DNA of 64,000 bases. It comes from Paraglaciecola psychrophila 170. GTDB lineage: Bacteria; Pseudomonadota; Gammaproteobacteria; Enterobacterales; Alteromonadaceae. The translations under genes were made by a program, and so were the position numbers. Below, piece after piece: positions 1 to 10,137 of the stretch (the first letter of the stretch is position 1; every line of letters starts with the position of its first letter). Below the pieces are notes generated by a model. The model saw only the letters and a list, made by a program, of their open reading frames with translations, did not search any database and was not told the DNA's origin. The stretch lies in contig NC_020514.1 of NCBI RefSeq assembly GCF_000347635.1, forward strand, positions 2,232,001 to 2,296,000, read 5' to 3'.

Positions 1-2254
1 ATTGCTAACTTTGAATGGTTTGCTTGTATCTTTCTTTTGTTGCTAGCCATGGTTTTTACCCCGTATTATTTAAGCTTAAATATCACCACAATCCCGCAAT
101 TTATACAACGCAGATTTGGCGATACTATGTACCGTTTATTAACGGCATATTCATTATTGACGATTGTTATTATTTGGTTAGGTGGTGGTCTTTATGTTGG
201 CGGACTACTGTTTTCTCAATTTACTGGTTGGGATTTGTGGGTATCGGTATTGTTGCTTCTTTTTGTCGCGACTAGTTTTACTATTGTCGGTGGCATAGCC
301 GCTGTCATAGTGACTGACGCATTTCAAACCGTGTTAATGATTGTGGGTATGTCAGCGTTGACACTCATCGGTCTTTATGAAATTGGCGGCATCGATGGCT
401 TAATGGCAAAAAACACCCCCTGAGTACTGGCGCTTAATTGATACCGAATCTGAAAGTGTTCCTTGGGTAGCATTCGTACTCGGTTATCCTATTATGGGGG
501 TTTGGTTTTGGTGTACCGATCAAACCATTGTACAACGCGTTTTTGCCGCTAAGGATTTACCTACCGCGCAAAAAGGAGTGCTACTTGCAGGCTTCCTTAA
601 AATATTACCGCCGTTTATATTTATCCTACCAGGCATTATCTTTTTTGCTTTACAGCCTGGGCTTGAGAACACTGACGGTGCATTTATTGCTATGGTCAGT
701 GAATACATGCCTGTTGGCTTTAGAGGATTAATGGTTGCGGTATTAATGGCGGCGTTGATTAGCACCTTAGATTCAGGATTAAATTCTTTTAGTACTATAT
801 TTACCCTTGATTTTTATCAGCCAGTATTTAAAAAAGGTAAAAAGTTATCGATTAAAGAAACCCGCATGGTTGGGCGTATTGTAACGTTAGCGGCGAGCTT
901 TCTTGCCTTTTTTTGGGCAATAGCCATGGAGAATGTCGACACTAATTTATTTGAACTATTGCAGAGCTTAATTGCCTTTTTAGCGCCACCGTTAACGACA
1001 TTATTCCTCGTCGGATTATTTTGGCGCAGAGTTACCACAACGGCAGCTACTTATAGCTTTATTCTTAGTTGTATTACGTGTATTGCCGTTGGTATATGTA
1101 GTACAACCGGGCAAACCTTTGGACTTTTTCAGCAGTGGCCACACTTTTTAATGCTGTCATTTTTATTATTTGTTTTTTCATGTTCAGTAATGACAGTGCT
1201 TTCATTAATGACAGATCACTCTCCACAAGAAGAAATGCTACCTTCATATAAAGAACTCTCTGGCAGTGGCACTGAGGAAAGTCGCTCAATTTGGAAAGCT
1301 TGGTTATTACTTTCTGTCGTTATGGTTGTTTTATACGGGTGCTTTGAATATTTGGCGAGTAAACCGGTAACCAATAACAGTGTTGTCGTAACAGAAAAAT
1401 ATCAAGCTAAGCAAGCTGTAGTATCAGTTTATCGAGGCACTACACCATTATTTGATGGCAAAGTTGAAGATAATGAATATCAAGATGCCAGCAGAATCTC
1501 AAACATAGCAGCTTGGACAGCGCAATTTTCTCCCGTGGTAGATAAAAAAGATTTATCTGGCAGTGTATGGATAAAGCATGACGGTACTCATCTCTATTTT
1601 GCTTTTGATATTACCGATGATGTTATTTATGGCATTGAAACAGAGCGCTGGTTACCCAGTGAAAATCCTAAAGCGCATGAACTTACCAGATCCGGATTTC
1701 CTTGGTTTGGCGATGGTGTTGAAGTATTAATTAACGCCGAAAATCATTGGAGTGAAAAGGACGGTGAATCAAATAAAGGTAACAGTAAAAGTTGGCAAAT
1801 GGTGGCCAGTACGCATAAATCGAGATTAGGCGGTATTGGTGTCGCAGGATTATTAGAAGGTGAAGAGCGTTCAATGCTTTCTGCATGGAATACTTATCAA
1901 AAATGGATTATAAACAAAGACATGGAGGTCAAGGTACATATGAAAAGTGATGAACAAGGCTCTGGTTACACCATGGAGTGGCGAATTCGCCCTGAAGCAT
2001 GCTTAGAAATTTCGCCCGGTGTGTTTTGGTCACCAGGCATTGCTGTTACCAAAATGGGCTTAAACATTGCCGTAACAGATCTTGACTTCCCTGAGGACGG
2101 CAAAGGAAACTGGGCCAATTTTCATCATGAAAATTGGTGGTCAGGTGAAAAAGATAAACGCACTTGGCTCAAACAATGGGGAACCATGATACTTCATAGT
2201 GGCTACAAAGTGGACGAATCAACGCCTACAACACTAATTAATGGGAAAGGGTAG
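1..2254 (+). CDS. Sodium:solute symporter with fused C-terminal sugar-binding (CBM9-like) domain; 5' partial, frame broken
   Basis: SSS-family transporter entering from the left edge, so its start is missing. Hydrophobic segments fill positions 1 to about 1350. After the last membrane segment (about 1295-1350) there is a soluble domain at about 1440-2250, rich in Trp and acidic residues, that resembles the family 9 carbohydrate-binding / DOMON-like fold. The family moves sugars or sugar acids inward with Na+; L-fucose or a fucose-containing product is the likely substrate because fucose-type catabolic genes follow. The frame breaks in a run of six A at 408-413; with five A the halves join as LMAKTPPEYWRL and continue to the stop. 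No other damage is seen, so the gene may be intact in reality. Fusion of an SSS carrier to an extracytoplasmic sugar-binding domain is unusual. Substrate is inference. Confidence 0.8.
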
Positions 2255-2258
2255 GGCA

Positions 2259-3407
2259 ATGAACGACTATTTTAATAATAATTATCCCAATGTATCAGAC
2301 TTAAAACGTCAAGCTAAAAAACGCATGCCAAAGTTCGCCTTTGACTACCTTGAAGGTGGCTGTATGGATGAAATCTCTGTACAGCGAAACCGAAGTGATT
2401 TGGAAGCCATTCAGCTGAGAGGTGAATTTCTCAAACCTTTTTCAGGGAGTGATTTAAGCGTTAACCTTTTTGGCCATGAATATGCTGCGCCTTTTGGAAT
2501 TGCTCCAATAGGTTTACAAGGCTTGATGTGGCCGAATGCACCAGAAATTTTAGCAAAAGCTGCCGCAGAAAAAAATATTCCTTATATATTAAGTACCGTA
2601 TCTTCAAGTGGTTTAGAAGATATCAGCGAGGTTTCTGAAGGCAAAGCATGGTTTCAGTTATATAACCCAACTGATGACACTATTCGTAAAGATTTGCTCA
2701 GTCGGATTACCGCAGCGCAATATAAAGTATTAGTGGTTACGGTTGATGTACCAACGTTTGGTTTTAGACCCAGAGATATTAAAAATGGGCTAGCTATGCC
2801 ACCTAAAATGACATTAAGCAATATGTTGCAAATGTTGTCATGCCCTCAATGGTTAATTGAAACCGCTTTGGCAGGTAAACCAGAAATGAAAACATTAAAA
2901 CCTTATATGCCTAAAAACATGCCGACAGATCAATTAGCGGCCTTTATGAATAAAACCGTCATGGGGCGGGTCGATATGGAAGGATTAAAGCCGATAAGAG
3001 ACCTATGGAAAGGCCCGTTAGTTATCAAAGGACTAATTAATGAACATGACGTCGAAGCAGCCATAACTTTAGGTGCAGATGCCGTGGTAATTTCTAACCA
3101 TGGTGGCCGTCAACTAGATGCAGGTGAATCGCCATTAGAGCCTTTACAACGTATATCGAAAAAATATGGCGATAAGATAAAAATATTCATGGACAGTGGC
3201 TTACGCAGTGGTACTAACATCGCAGGGGCTTTAGCCTCAGGAGCTGACTTTACTTTTCTAGGTCGTCCTTTTGTTTATGGTGTTGGTGCACTGGGTAGTA
3301 AAGGTGGTATTCATACCATTAACTCACTGACTTTGCAGTTAACGCAAATAATGAATCAGCTCGGTTGTAATAAGGTTGCAGATTTACATAAACATCTCGT
3401 TAAATAA
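2259..3407 (+). CDS. FMN-dependent alpha-hydroxy-acid dehydrogenase, L-lactate dehydrogenase-like
   Basis: 382-residue member of the FMN-dependent alpha-hydroxy-acid oxidase/dehydrogenase family (LldD, glycolate oxidase). The substrate and FMN motif SNHGGRQLDAG and the C-terminal phosphate-binding stretch FMDSGLRSGTNIAGAL with FLGRPFVYG are clear. It would oxidise L-lactate to pyruvate; L-lactate is a product of the diketo-fuconate hydrolase encoded at 6198, so it closes the pathway. An in-frame ATG at 2241 overlaps the preceding gene; the ATG at 2259 is preferred because a purine-rich ribosome-binding stretch (GGGAAAGGG, 2243-2251) lies just before it. It overlaps nothing and sits 4 bases after the transporter stop, so the two are likely co-transcribed. 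Substrate assignment to L-lactate rather than another 2-hydroxy acid is inferred from context. Confidence 0.85.
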   Translation: MNDYFNNNYPNVSDLKRQAKKRMPKFAFDYLEGGCMDEISVQRNRSDLEAIQLRGEFLKPFSGSDLSVNLFGHEYAAPFGIAPIGLQGLMWPNAPEILAKAAAEKNIPYILSTVSSSGLEDISEVSEGKAWFQLYNPTDDTIRKDLLSRITAAQYKVLVVTVDVPTFGFRPRDIKNGLAMPPKMTLSNMLQMLSCPQWLIETALAGKPEMKTLKPYMPKNMPTDQLAAFMNKTVMGRVDMEGLKPIRDLWKGPLVIKGLINEHDVEAAITLGADAVVISNHGGRQLDAGESPLEPLQRISKKYGDKIKIFMDSGLRSGTNIAGALASGADFTFLGRPFVYGVGALGSKGGIHTINSLTLQLTQIMNQLGCNKVADLHKHLVK

Positions 3408-3438
3408 GTAAAATCATAATAACTAAGAAGTTTTTAAT

Positions 3439-4488
3439 ATGAAGAATAAACTTGACACCCGTCAACTGGGTAAAACCTCACTTAATGTTTCAACTCTAGG
3501 CTTTGGTGCTGCCTCAATGGGCAACCTTTATCAAGCCGTAACGGATAAAGAAGCACAAGCAACGTTAGCCGCGGCTATTGATTTAGGGTTGAACTTATTT
3601 GATACCTCCCCTCGTTATGGTGCTGGGCTGAGTGAACGTAGAGTTGGGGATGCACTGAGACCTTTAGCGAAAAATGAGTATATTTTATCAACCAAAGTTG
3701 GCCGAATGCTCAAGCCTGATGCAAAGGCTGATATTTATCAGTTGCGTCATGGTTTTCTCACGCCTATGCCTTTTGATGCCCATTTTGACTACACCTACGA
3801 TGGGATAATTCGCTCATTTGAAGACAGCCTACAACGCTTAGGGTTAGCGGAGATTGATATTTTACTTGTTCATGACCTCGGCGCCTATACCCATGGAAAC
3901 ATGAATAAACATTATTTTCAACAATTTGAAAGCAGTGGTTATAAAGCCTTAGAAGAGTTAAGAAAGCATGGTTATATAAAAGCTGTAGGTTTAGGAGTAA
4001 ACGAAGTAGAAATTTGTGAGCGAGTGATGAACATTGGTCAATTTGATTGCTTTTTATTAGCGGGAAGGTATTCATTGCTGGAGCAAGAACCACTTCATCA
4101 ATTTCTCCCCAAATGCCAAGCGCACGGTGCATCTATTATACTCGGTGGCCCGTATAACTCAGGTATTTTAGCGACCGGTGTTCATGGCAAGAGTATTCCT
4201 TACTATGACTACGAGCCTGCACTCAAACATATTGTTGATAGAGTTGCGAAAATTGAAGCCGTTTGTGCACAATACCAAGTAACTTTAGCGGCAGCGGCTT
4301 TACAATTTCCTCTAGGTCATCCTGGTGTTGCATCGGTTATTCCGGGTTTAGGTAGTGCTAAACGTGTGCAACATACCATTGAATTATTTAATGAAGTTAT
4401 TCCTAATGAATTTTGGCAATCATTGAAAGATGAAAACCTGCTAGATCAACAAGCGCCTTTACCAAATCAGAAGGTAAACCCTTCATGA
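3439..4488 (+). CDS. Aldo/keto reductase, L-fucose dehydrogenase-like
   Basis: 349 residues with the aldo/keto reductase barrel: N-terminal LGKTSLNVSTLGFGAA, the NLFDTSPRYGAGLSE segment holding the catalytic Asp and Tyr, and a C-terminal VIPGLGSAKRV nucleotide-binding stretch. It most resembles the D-threo-aldose 1-dehydrogenase / L-fucose dehydrogenase branch, which oxidises L-fucose or L-galactose with NAD(P)+ to the 1,5-lactone. The following amidohydrolase gene overlaps by 4 bases, which supports translational coupling of dehydrogenase and lactonase. Pathway role is inferred from family and neighbours. Confidence 0.8.
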   Translation: MKNKLDTRQLGKTSLNVSTLGFGAASMGNLYQAVTDKEAQATLAAAIDLGLNLFDTSPRYGAGLSERRVGDALRPLAKNEYILSTKVGRMLKPDAKADIYQLRHGFLTPMPFDAHFDYTYDGIIRSFEDSLQRLGLAEIDILLVHDLGAYTHGNMNKHYFQQFESSGYKALEELRKHGYIKAVGLGVNEVEICERVMNIGQFDCFLLAGRYSLLEQEPLHQFLPKCQAHGASIILGGPYNSGILATGVHGKSIPYYDYEPALKHIVDRVAKIEAVCAQYQVTLAAAALQFPLGHPGVASVIPGLGSAKRVQHTIELFNEVIPNEFWQSLKDENLLDQQAPLPNQKVNPS

Positions 4489-5356
4489 GTGCTGCTAAAT
4501 ACTTAACTAGCACTGGTATATCAAAAGTAGACAGCCATCAACATTTTTGGAAATTGTCGCGTGGTCACTACAATTGGCTTAAGCCTGAATTAACTGTACT
4601 TTATAAAGACTTTCTTCCTAATCAACTAGAACGCGAACTATATGTAAATGAAGTCAGTCAAACCATATTATTACAAGCTGAAGAGTCTGAGGAAGAGATA
4701 TATTTCATGTTAGGTATTGCTGAGGTCAATAAATTCGTTGCAGGTGTTGTTGGCTGGGTAGATATGGAAGCATCTAACGTATTAGAAAAACTTGCACACT
4801 TCGGTGAATCCAAGTACTTCAAAGGCATTCGTCCAATGTTACAAAACATTGATGATGTCAATTGGATATTAAAAGATGAATTGACCCCCATTTTTGAATT
4901 TATGATAAAAAACAATTAACCTTTGATGCATTAATTAAAGATATTCATATTTCTAACATTAATATTTTAGCGCAAAGACATCCTGACTTAAGCATTGTTA
5001 TTAACCATTGTGCCAAACCAGATTTATCAAAAGCACCTACTGATTTTTGGAAAAACAGCCTTAACAATGTTGCCGCATGTGAAAATGTCTACATAAAACT
5101 CTCTGGTTTACTGACTGAAGCACCACAAGGCCCAGTAAATGTGGACGTTATTCAGCCATATTTTGACCATGTTATGGCTGTATTTGGCTCTGACAGAATA
5201 ATGTGGGGTAGTGATTGGCCAGTGATAAAACTCAATGGTGATTACGACACTTGGGTATCGCTAACCCAGTCATTACTCAAAAACTATTCATTTGAAGATA
5301 AAGGTAAGATTTGGGCAGGTAATGCGCAGAAATTTTATCGTTTACCTGCTTATTAG
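4485..5356 (+). CDS. Amidohydrolase, L-fucono-1,5-lactonase-like; frame broken in a homopolymer
   Basis: Amidohydrolase_2-type lactonase. The N-terminal metal motif VDSHQHFW, the middle INHCAKPDL and the C-terminal IMWGSDWPV are all present, but the last two lie in another frame. The break is in six A at 4907-4912; adding one A gives FMIKKQLTFDALI and an open frame to 5356, about 290 residues, normal for the family. The enzyme would open L-fuconolactone to L-fuconate. Its start overlaps the preceding reductase gene. Because every motif survives, sequencing error or slippage is at least as likely as a true pseudogene. Confidence 0.75.
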
Positions 5357-5361
5357 TTAAG

Positions 5362-5382
5362 AATTCAGAATTCAGAATTCAG
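5362..5382 (+). repeat. Three tandem copies of a 7-bp unit AATTCAG
   Basis: Three exact direct copies of AATTCAG fill most of the 42-base gap between the lactonase and the dehydrogenase genes, just upstream of the latter's AGGA ribosome-binding stretch (5388-5391). Copy-number change here would alter gene spacing. No function is known. Confidence 0.7.
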
Positions 5383-5398
5383 AAATTAGGAATTAATC

Positions 5399-6175
5399 AT
5401 GGTAGTAGTGAATAAAATAAAAGTTGCACTAGTAACCGGCGGCGCTAGCGGCATAGGCAAAAGTATTTGTTTACGTCTTGCGCTGAAAAAAATAAAGGTT
5501 TTAGTGGTCGATCTTAATTTAGCAGCGGCACAAGAAACCGTTGAAGAAATTATCAATGAAGGTGGCAACGCTGAAGCTTATGCCGTAGATGTATCAAATA
5601 ACGGCCAAGTGTTAGAATTACTTAAAAATATTAACGAAGAACATACCATTGATATTTTAATCAATAACGCGGGGGTCGCACATATAGGTAATATCGAACA
5701 GACTAGCGAGTCAGATCTCGACCGCCTCTACAACATTAATGTCAAAGGCGTTTACAACTGTATTTCTGGCACCATTGAGGCGATGAAAGCTCAAAACAGT
5801 GGCGTCATTATAAATATGGCATCTGTCGCATCTTCCGTTGGTATTGCGGACCGGTTTGCTTATTCTATGACAAAAGGCGCGGTATTAACCATGACCTATT
5901 CTGTTGCCAAAGATTACATTACTAACGGCATTCGTTGTAATTGCATTTCTCCTGGCAGAGTTCATACCCCCTTTGTAGATAACTTCTTAGAAAAAAACTA
6001 TGCCGACAATAAAGACGAAATGTTTGAAAAGTTATCAAAAAGTCAACCTATTGGGCGCATGGGTGCCCCTGATGAAATTGCAGCATTGGTAGATTATCTA
6101 TGCTCTGATGATGCGGCATTTATCACTGGTAGTAACTTCCCAATAGACGGCGGCTTCGTCACCTTAAATAACTAA
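5399..6175 (+). CDS. Short-chain dehydrogenase, probable 2-keto-3-deoxy-L-fuconate dehydrogenase
   Basis: 258-residue classical SDR. The nucleotide-binding TGGASGIGKS at residues 14-23, NNAG motif, catalytic Ser region and YSMTK (YxxxK) active site are all present, followed by SPGRVHTPF. In the non-phosphorylated fucose route an SDR oxidises 2-keto-3-deoxy-L-fuconate at C4 to the 2,4-diketo acid, which the next enzyme hydrolyses; the gene order here fits exactly. An alternative is an L-fucose or L-rhamnose 1-dehydrogenase of the same family, so the exact step is inferred. Confidence 0.8.
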   Translation: MVVVNKIKVALVTGGASGIGKSICLRLALKKIKVLVVDLNLAAAQETVEEIINEGGNAEAYAVDVSNNGQVLELLKNINEEHTIDILINNAGVAHIGNIEQTSESDLDRLYNINVKGVYNCISGTIEAMKAQNSGVIINMASVASSVGIADRFAYSMTKGAVLTMTYSVAKDYITNGIRCNCISPGRVHTPFVDNFLEKNYADNKDEMFEKLSKSQPIGRMGAPDEIAALVDYLCSDDAAFITGSNFPIDGGFVTLNN

Positions 6176-6197
6176 TCGAATTCAAAGAGATTATAAA

Positions 6198-7043
6198 ATG
6201 AAATTACTTCGTTACGGCCCTTTAGGTAAAGAAAAACCGGGAATTATCGATGAAGAAGGCAATATTAGAAGCCTAAGTGACATCGTTAGTGATATTAGCG
6301 GGGCGACATTATCAAGCGATAATTTAAAGCGTCTACGAGCTTTAGATTTATCGAGCTTACCTATTGTGGATGCAAATGTTCGCTTAGGTGCATGTGTAGG
6401 TAATGTGGGTAAATTTCTTTGTATTGGCCTTAACTATGCCGATCATGCTGCTGAGTCAGGCATGACTATTCCAGATGAACCCGAAGTGTTTACCAAAGCC
6501 ACTAGTGCTATTTCTGGCCCAAATGATGACATAATCAAACCACGAAATAGTGACAAACTTGATTGGGAAGTTGAACTTGCCATTGTTATTGGTAAGCACA
6601 CCTCTTATGTAAGCGAAGAGGATGCCCATAAATACATTGCCGGTTATTGTGTATGTAATGATGTTTCTGAGCGAACATTTCAATTAGAAAAAGGCAGCCA
6701 GTGGGATAAAGGAAAAGGTTGTGACACCTTTGGCCCTATCGGTCCTTGGTTGGTCACTAGTGATGAAATTAAATATCCTAATAATTTATCGATGTGGTTA
6801 GAAGTCAACGGTAAAACCTTCCAAAATGGCAATACCAAAACCATGGTATTCAAACCTGAATATATTGTCAGTTATTTAAGCCAATTTATGAGCCTACAGC
6901 CAGGAGATATTATCTCTACAGGCACACCTCCTGGCGTTGGTTTAGGGCAAAACCCACCCTTATATTTAAATCCTGGTGATAAAATAAAATTAGGTATTGA
7001 AGGCCTCGGCAACCAACAACAAGTTGTAATATCTCATAGTTGA
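6198..7043 (+). CDS. Fumarylacetoacetate hydrolase family, 2,4-diketo-3-deoxy-L-fuconate hydrolase-like
   Basis: 281 residues. The FAH-family core is clear: CIGLNYADHA, the metal-binding acidic residues in DWEVELAIVIG, and the glycine-rich end GDIISTGTPPGVGLG. Members of this subgroup split 2,4-diketo-3-deoxy-L-fuconate (or -rhamnonate) into pyruvate and L-lactate. It is the last gene of the operon, 22 bases after the dehydrogenase. Together with the lactate dehydrogenase at 2259 it would turn fucose entirely into pyruvate. L-fuconate dehydratase, the enzyme for the step between lactonase and SDR, is not in the window and may lie further left. Confidence 0.85.
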   Translation: MKLLRYGPLGKEKPGIIDEEGNIRSLSDIVSDISGATLSSDNLKRLRALDLSSLPIVDANVRLGACVGNVGKFLCIGLNYADHAAESGMTIPDEPEVFTKATSAISGPNDDIIKPRNSDKLDWEVELAIVIGKHTSYVSEEDAHKYIAGYCVCNDVSERTFQLEKGSQWDKGKGCDTFGPIGPWLVTSDEIKYPNNLSMWLEVNGKTFQNGNTKTMVFKPEYIVSYLSQFMSLQPGDIISTGTPPGVGLGQNPPLYLNPGDKIKLGIEGLGNQQQVVISHS

Positions 7044-7063
7044 ATTTAACTGGTATTTTAAAT

Positions 7064-7083
7064 TTCGCCCTCTTATGGGCGAA
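7064..7083 (+). terminator. Hairpin after the fucose-type operon
   Basis: Perfect 7-bp arms TTCGCCC (7064-7070) and GGGCGAA (7077-7083) with a 6-base loop lie 20 bases after the operon's last stop codon. No U-tract follows, so it may be a weak terminator or a 3'-end stabiliser. Confidence 0.45.
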
Positions 7084-7269
7084 GTACAATTAATTAAGAA
7101 GTCTTCATAGTTTGGACATTAAGAGATAATTGAATTCAGGCCGCATTTTAGTCGTCCTTTTTCCTTATCTCTTGTCGGGTTCGCACTTTGAGCATATTTT
7201 GACAAAAAATTGATGGTTTTTTGCCATGTTTTTTCAGGGTCAATATCACGCTTTGTGTTATTGACTCCA

Positions 7270-8380
7270 TTAATTGATAAAACCAACCTTGAGTTTTTTT
7301 GCTACCATAAATGTTGATAACTCAATGCCTGCAAGTTGCTGAACACTCATACCTATTCGCCGTTTTACTAACAACGTCAATAAACTTTTCCACACCAAAC
7401 CTTTCATCATGCTCGTTTTTCTGGTGTTAAATTTTTGAAGGTTGCAATAAGACTTCCATTCTTTAAACAGTAATTCTATTTGCCACCATAGACTGTACTG
7501 CTTTGTTACTATTATGGCGCTAAATTTTTCTCGACTTAAGTTCGTTGCCCAATAAGTCGGCTCACTTTTTCTTTTAGGCCAACTAGCAATCAATCGATAA
7601 TTTGTTTTCCCTTCCACATCCATATCGACAATAACACTACGGCGAATATGCTTTAACGTCCTTTTGCTTCTTCGGTAATAACCGCTTTAATACTTTATCG
7701 TGACGACTAAAAGCAGCAACGACGATTGGATTATCTGTTGTTCTGACAAGATAAAAGCCACCTGCTGTATCAATAGATTCTAAATACGATAACTTGTAAT
7801 ATCCTCTATCTGCTAGAAACAATGTGTCGACTAACGATTTAGTATCGGGTAAAAAGTCATATTCAGCTTGGCTATCTAGACTCACTGATATTGCTTCGGG
7901 ATAACCTTTAAGCACATTTTAACTCTCATGCACCTCTATTGCGGCAGAACTTATTTCAGTAAAGCGACCTTTAAAGGTCTCATTTAAACTATCATGGACG
8001 GCGAACGATCTTCCGTCTTGCAATACTATGCATTTAAAGTTGGACAGTGTGGCGTCTGTACCGAGTATTTGTTGTTGCCATTCATTTAACGCCACATCGA
8101 GCAATTATTTCATCAACAGGCTAAATTCAGGTTTACTCACCTGATTGTGAAACGGTTTATATTGAACATCAGTTTCCGTCAACTTCACAAAATATCGTTG
8201 TAAATCTGTGACAGTGCTTACCGATTTATCACCTAGAGCCGTTATTAACGACATGACTAATTCGAAGGGTTTTATTATGCGTTTACGGCTACAAAAATGG
8301 CTTGTTTTATCTATTTTGTTAATATTAAAATCGTTAAGCACTTTCGTTATTTTGTTTAACTCAGTATTGTGCTTATTCAT
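7270..8380 (-). pseudogene. IS4-family transposase, decayed
   Basis: A DDE transposase of the IS4 type read leftward. It is cut into four pieces: an in-frame TAA at 8105-8107, a second in-frame TAA at 7919-7921, and a frameshift near 7637-7670. The pieces carry LQDGRSFAVHD, FLADRGYYKL with a catalytic Asp, and a C-terminal WQIELLFKEWKS with the catalytic Glu region. Two true stop codons plus a shift show real decay. Flanks at 7110-7140 and 8430-8460 share AATTGAATTCA in opposite orientation, possibly the remains of terminal repeats. The element separates the fucose operon from the hexuronate genes. Confidence 0.8.
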
Positions 8381-8658
8381 GCTCTGCTTTTGGTATAGAT
8401 AGTGGTTTGGCGATTACTATCAGATCAAATTCAGAGCATGAATTCAATTGTTTTATCCCTTGAGATCCAACCTATAAAGGTGCGTTAGCTAGATAGAAAA
8501 ATACTGCTAATGTCAGATAGTCTTGAAAATAGTGGACATAATATTGATGATAATTGACATGAAAATTAAGATCGTTTTGTAGCAAAAGTGACTGTTAAAC
8601 CAAATTCACCAAGCGGTTGCAATTTTGACGCTAAAATTTATTTTTCAACTCATTATAA

Positions 8659-10137
8659 TTAAAGTGATTCAATTAGTGAGCTAAGCTGCTTTTTAGGGCA
8701 ATTTCGTATTTTTGTTAAACTATTGATTAGTTGTTCTTTAATAATTAAATTATTAATTAAATCTTCACCAAAAATAGGTTCAATCGATAAAAAACTTTCA
8801 ATGATTTCAGATACATCATCACTATGGATTTCAGCCATTGTGATAAAAAAACCAGCCATAGGATCAACTATTTCTTTGTTATTTTTTACTGATTCGCAAA
8901 TAAACTCAAACCAACTAGCTAATGAAAAACATAGCAATTCAGTTGAACGACTAAGTTTAATATTGTCACGAATTATCGGTAACAGACGCATTTGTAATTT
9001 CTGAGAGCCATCCCAAGCGATTTGTGCCAATAAATGACGAATAGACGGATTTAAAAAACGTTGAATAATTTGGTTACCGTATGCTTTTATATCCAGTTCT
9101 TTTGGCGGAATAAATGAACCAATAATTTCATCAGTAGCAAGCTTGCAAATAAATTGATAGAAGCCTTTATCGCTTATGACATCAAATATAGTAACTAAAC
9201 CGGCTAACGAACCTGTGTAGGCGAGTGTTGAATGCAAGCAGTTCAGTAATCTTAATTTAGCCTTTTCAAAGCCTTCTACGTCATCAGTAAATATGACTCC
9301 TACTTGTTCCCAATCAGGTCGTTCACCTTGCCAGTTATTATCTATAATCCATTGACTGAACTCTTCTCTTTGTATCGGCCAATTGTCTTGGGCACCAATG
9401 GCCTTTGATACAGATTCAATAGTATAACTTTCAGTTTTAGGAGTAATGCTATCAACCATTGTATTTGGAAAAAAGACATTAGCTTCAATCCATACTCTCA
9501 AGCTCCCATCAATTTGAGCGGCATAATCTAAAACCGCGCGTCTAAGTTTTTCACCATTTCCAGTAACATTATCACAGCTGAGTATATTAAAGGCATTAAC
9601 ACCATCTAGTTTTCTTTGTTTAAGTGACTCTACAATAAAGCCAATGGCGCTGACTGGCTTTGTTGGGTTGCTTAAGTCATGTTTGATATCTTCATGGTTT
9701 AAATCTAGAGAGCCGTCATTCGCTAAACAATATCCTTTTTCCGTAATCGTAAGGGTGACAAGTTTAGTGCTTACCGCAGACATACGAGCGATAACTTCAT
9801 CAATTTGTTGGCTAGCAACTAAAATTTCTTTTATTGCCCCAATGACCTGATAGCTTATGTTTTTATCTAAAATAGCGAGAGTATATAAATTATCTTGCTC
9901 GGTTAGAACATCTCGTGCGGTAGCACTATGTAGTGAAACCCCACAAATCCCCCAATTTCCACCCGATAAATTCATCACATTTTCAGTGTAAACTGCTTGA
10001 TGTGCTCGATGAAAAGCTCCAGGACCTAAGTGAACTATACCTATCTCGGTATTTTCTCTATCGTAATTTGGAATTGAAATTTTTGATTTATTTGCTATTG
10101 CCGCTAATGTTTTTTGAGATAATTTCATTGTATTCAT
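8659..10137 (-). CDS. uxuB: D-mannonate oxidoreductase (fructuronate reductase)
   Basis: 492-residue polyol-specific long-chain dehydrogenase of the mannitol dehydrogenase family, close to the 486 residues of E. coli UxuB. The N-terminal IGIVHLGPGAFHRAHQAVY segment is the family's NAD-binding signature, and the central VDSITPK and DDVEGFEKAKLRLLNCLHS motifs hold the substrate-binding Lys and Asn. It reduces D-fructuronate to D-mannonate with NADH in the glucuronate branch. The start overlaps kdgK by 4 bases, so the two are one leftward operon, divergent from uxaC-uxuA. Confidence 0.9.
   Translation of the reverse strand: MNTMKLSQKTLAAIANKSKISIPNYDRENTEIGIVHLGPGAFHRAHQAVYTENVMNLSGGNWGICGVSLHSATARDVLTEQDNLYTLAILDKNISYQVIGAIKEILVASQQIDEVIARMSAVSTKLVTLTITEKGYCLANDGSLDLNHEDIKHDLSNPTKPVSAIGFIVESLKQRKLDGVNAFNILSCDNVTGNGEKLRRAVLDYAAQIDGSLRVWIEANVFFPNTMVDSITPKTESYTIESVSKAIGAQDNWPIQREEFSQWIIDNNWQGERPDWEQVGVIFTDDVEGFEKAKLRLLNCLHSTLAYTGSLAGLVTIFDVISDKGFYQFICKLATDEIIGSFIPPKELDIKAYGNQIIQRFLNPSIRHLLAQIAWDGSQKLQMRLLPIIRDNIKLSRSTELLCFSLASWFEFICESVKNNKEIVDPMAGFFITMAEIHSDDVSEIIESFLSIEPIFGEDLINNLIIKEQLINSLTKIRNCPKKQLSSLIESL

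Noticed and set aside
3764-4132. 122-residue frame antisense to the aldo/keto reductase
   Set aside because: The opposite strand has full family motifs; the antisense frame has none.
5357-5398. Regulatory operator in the AATTCAG repeats
   Set aside because: Repeats are inside an operon right before a ribosome-binding site; no dyad or promoter is present.
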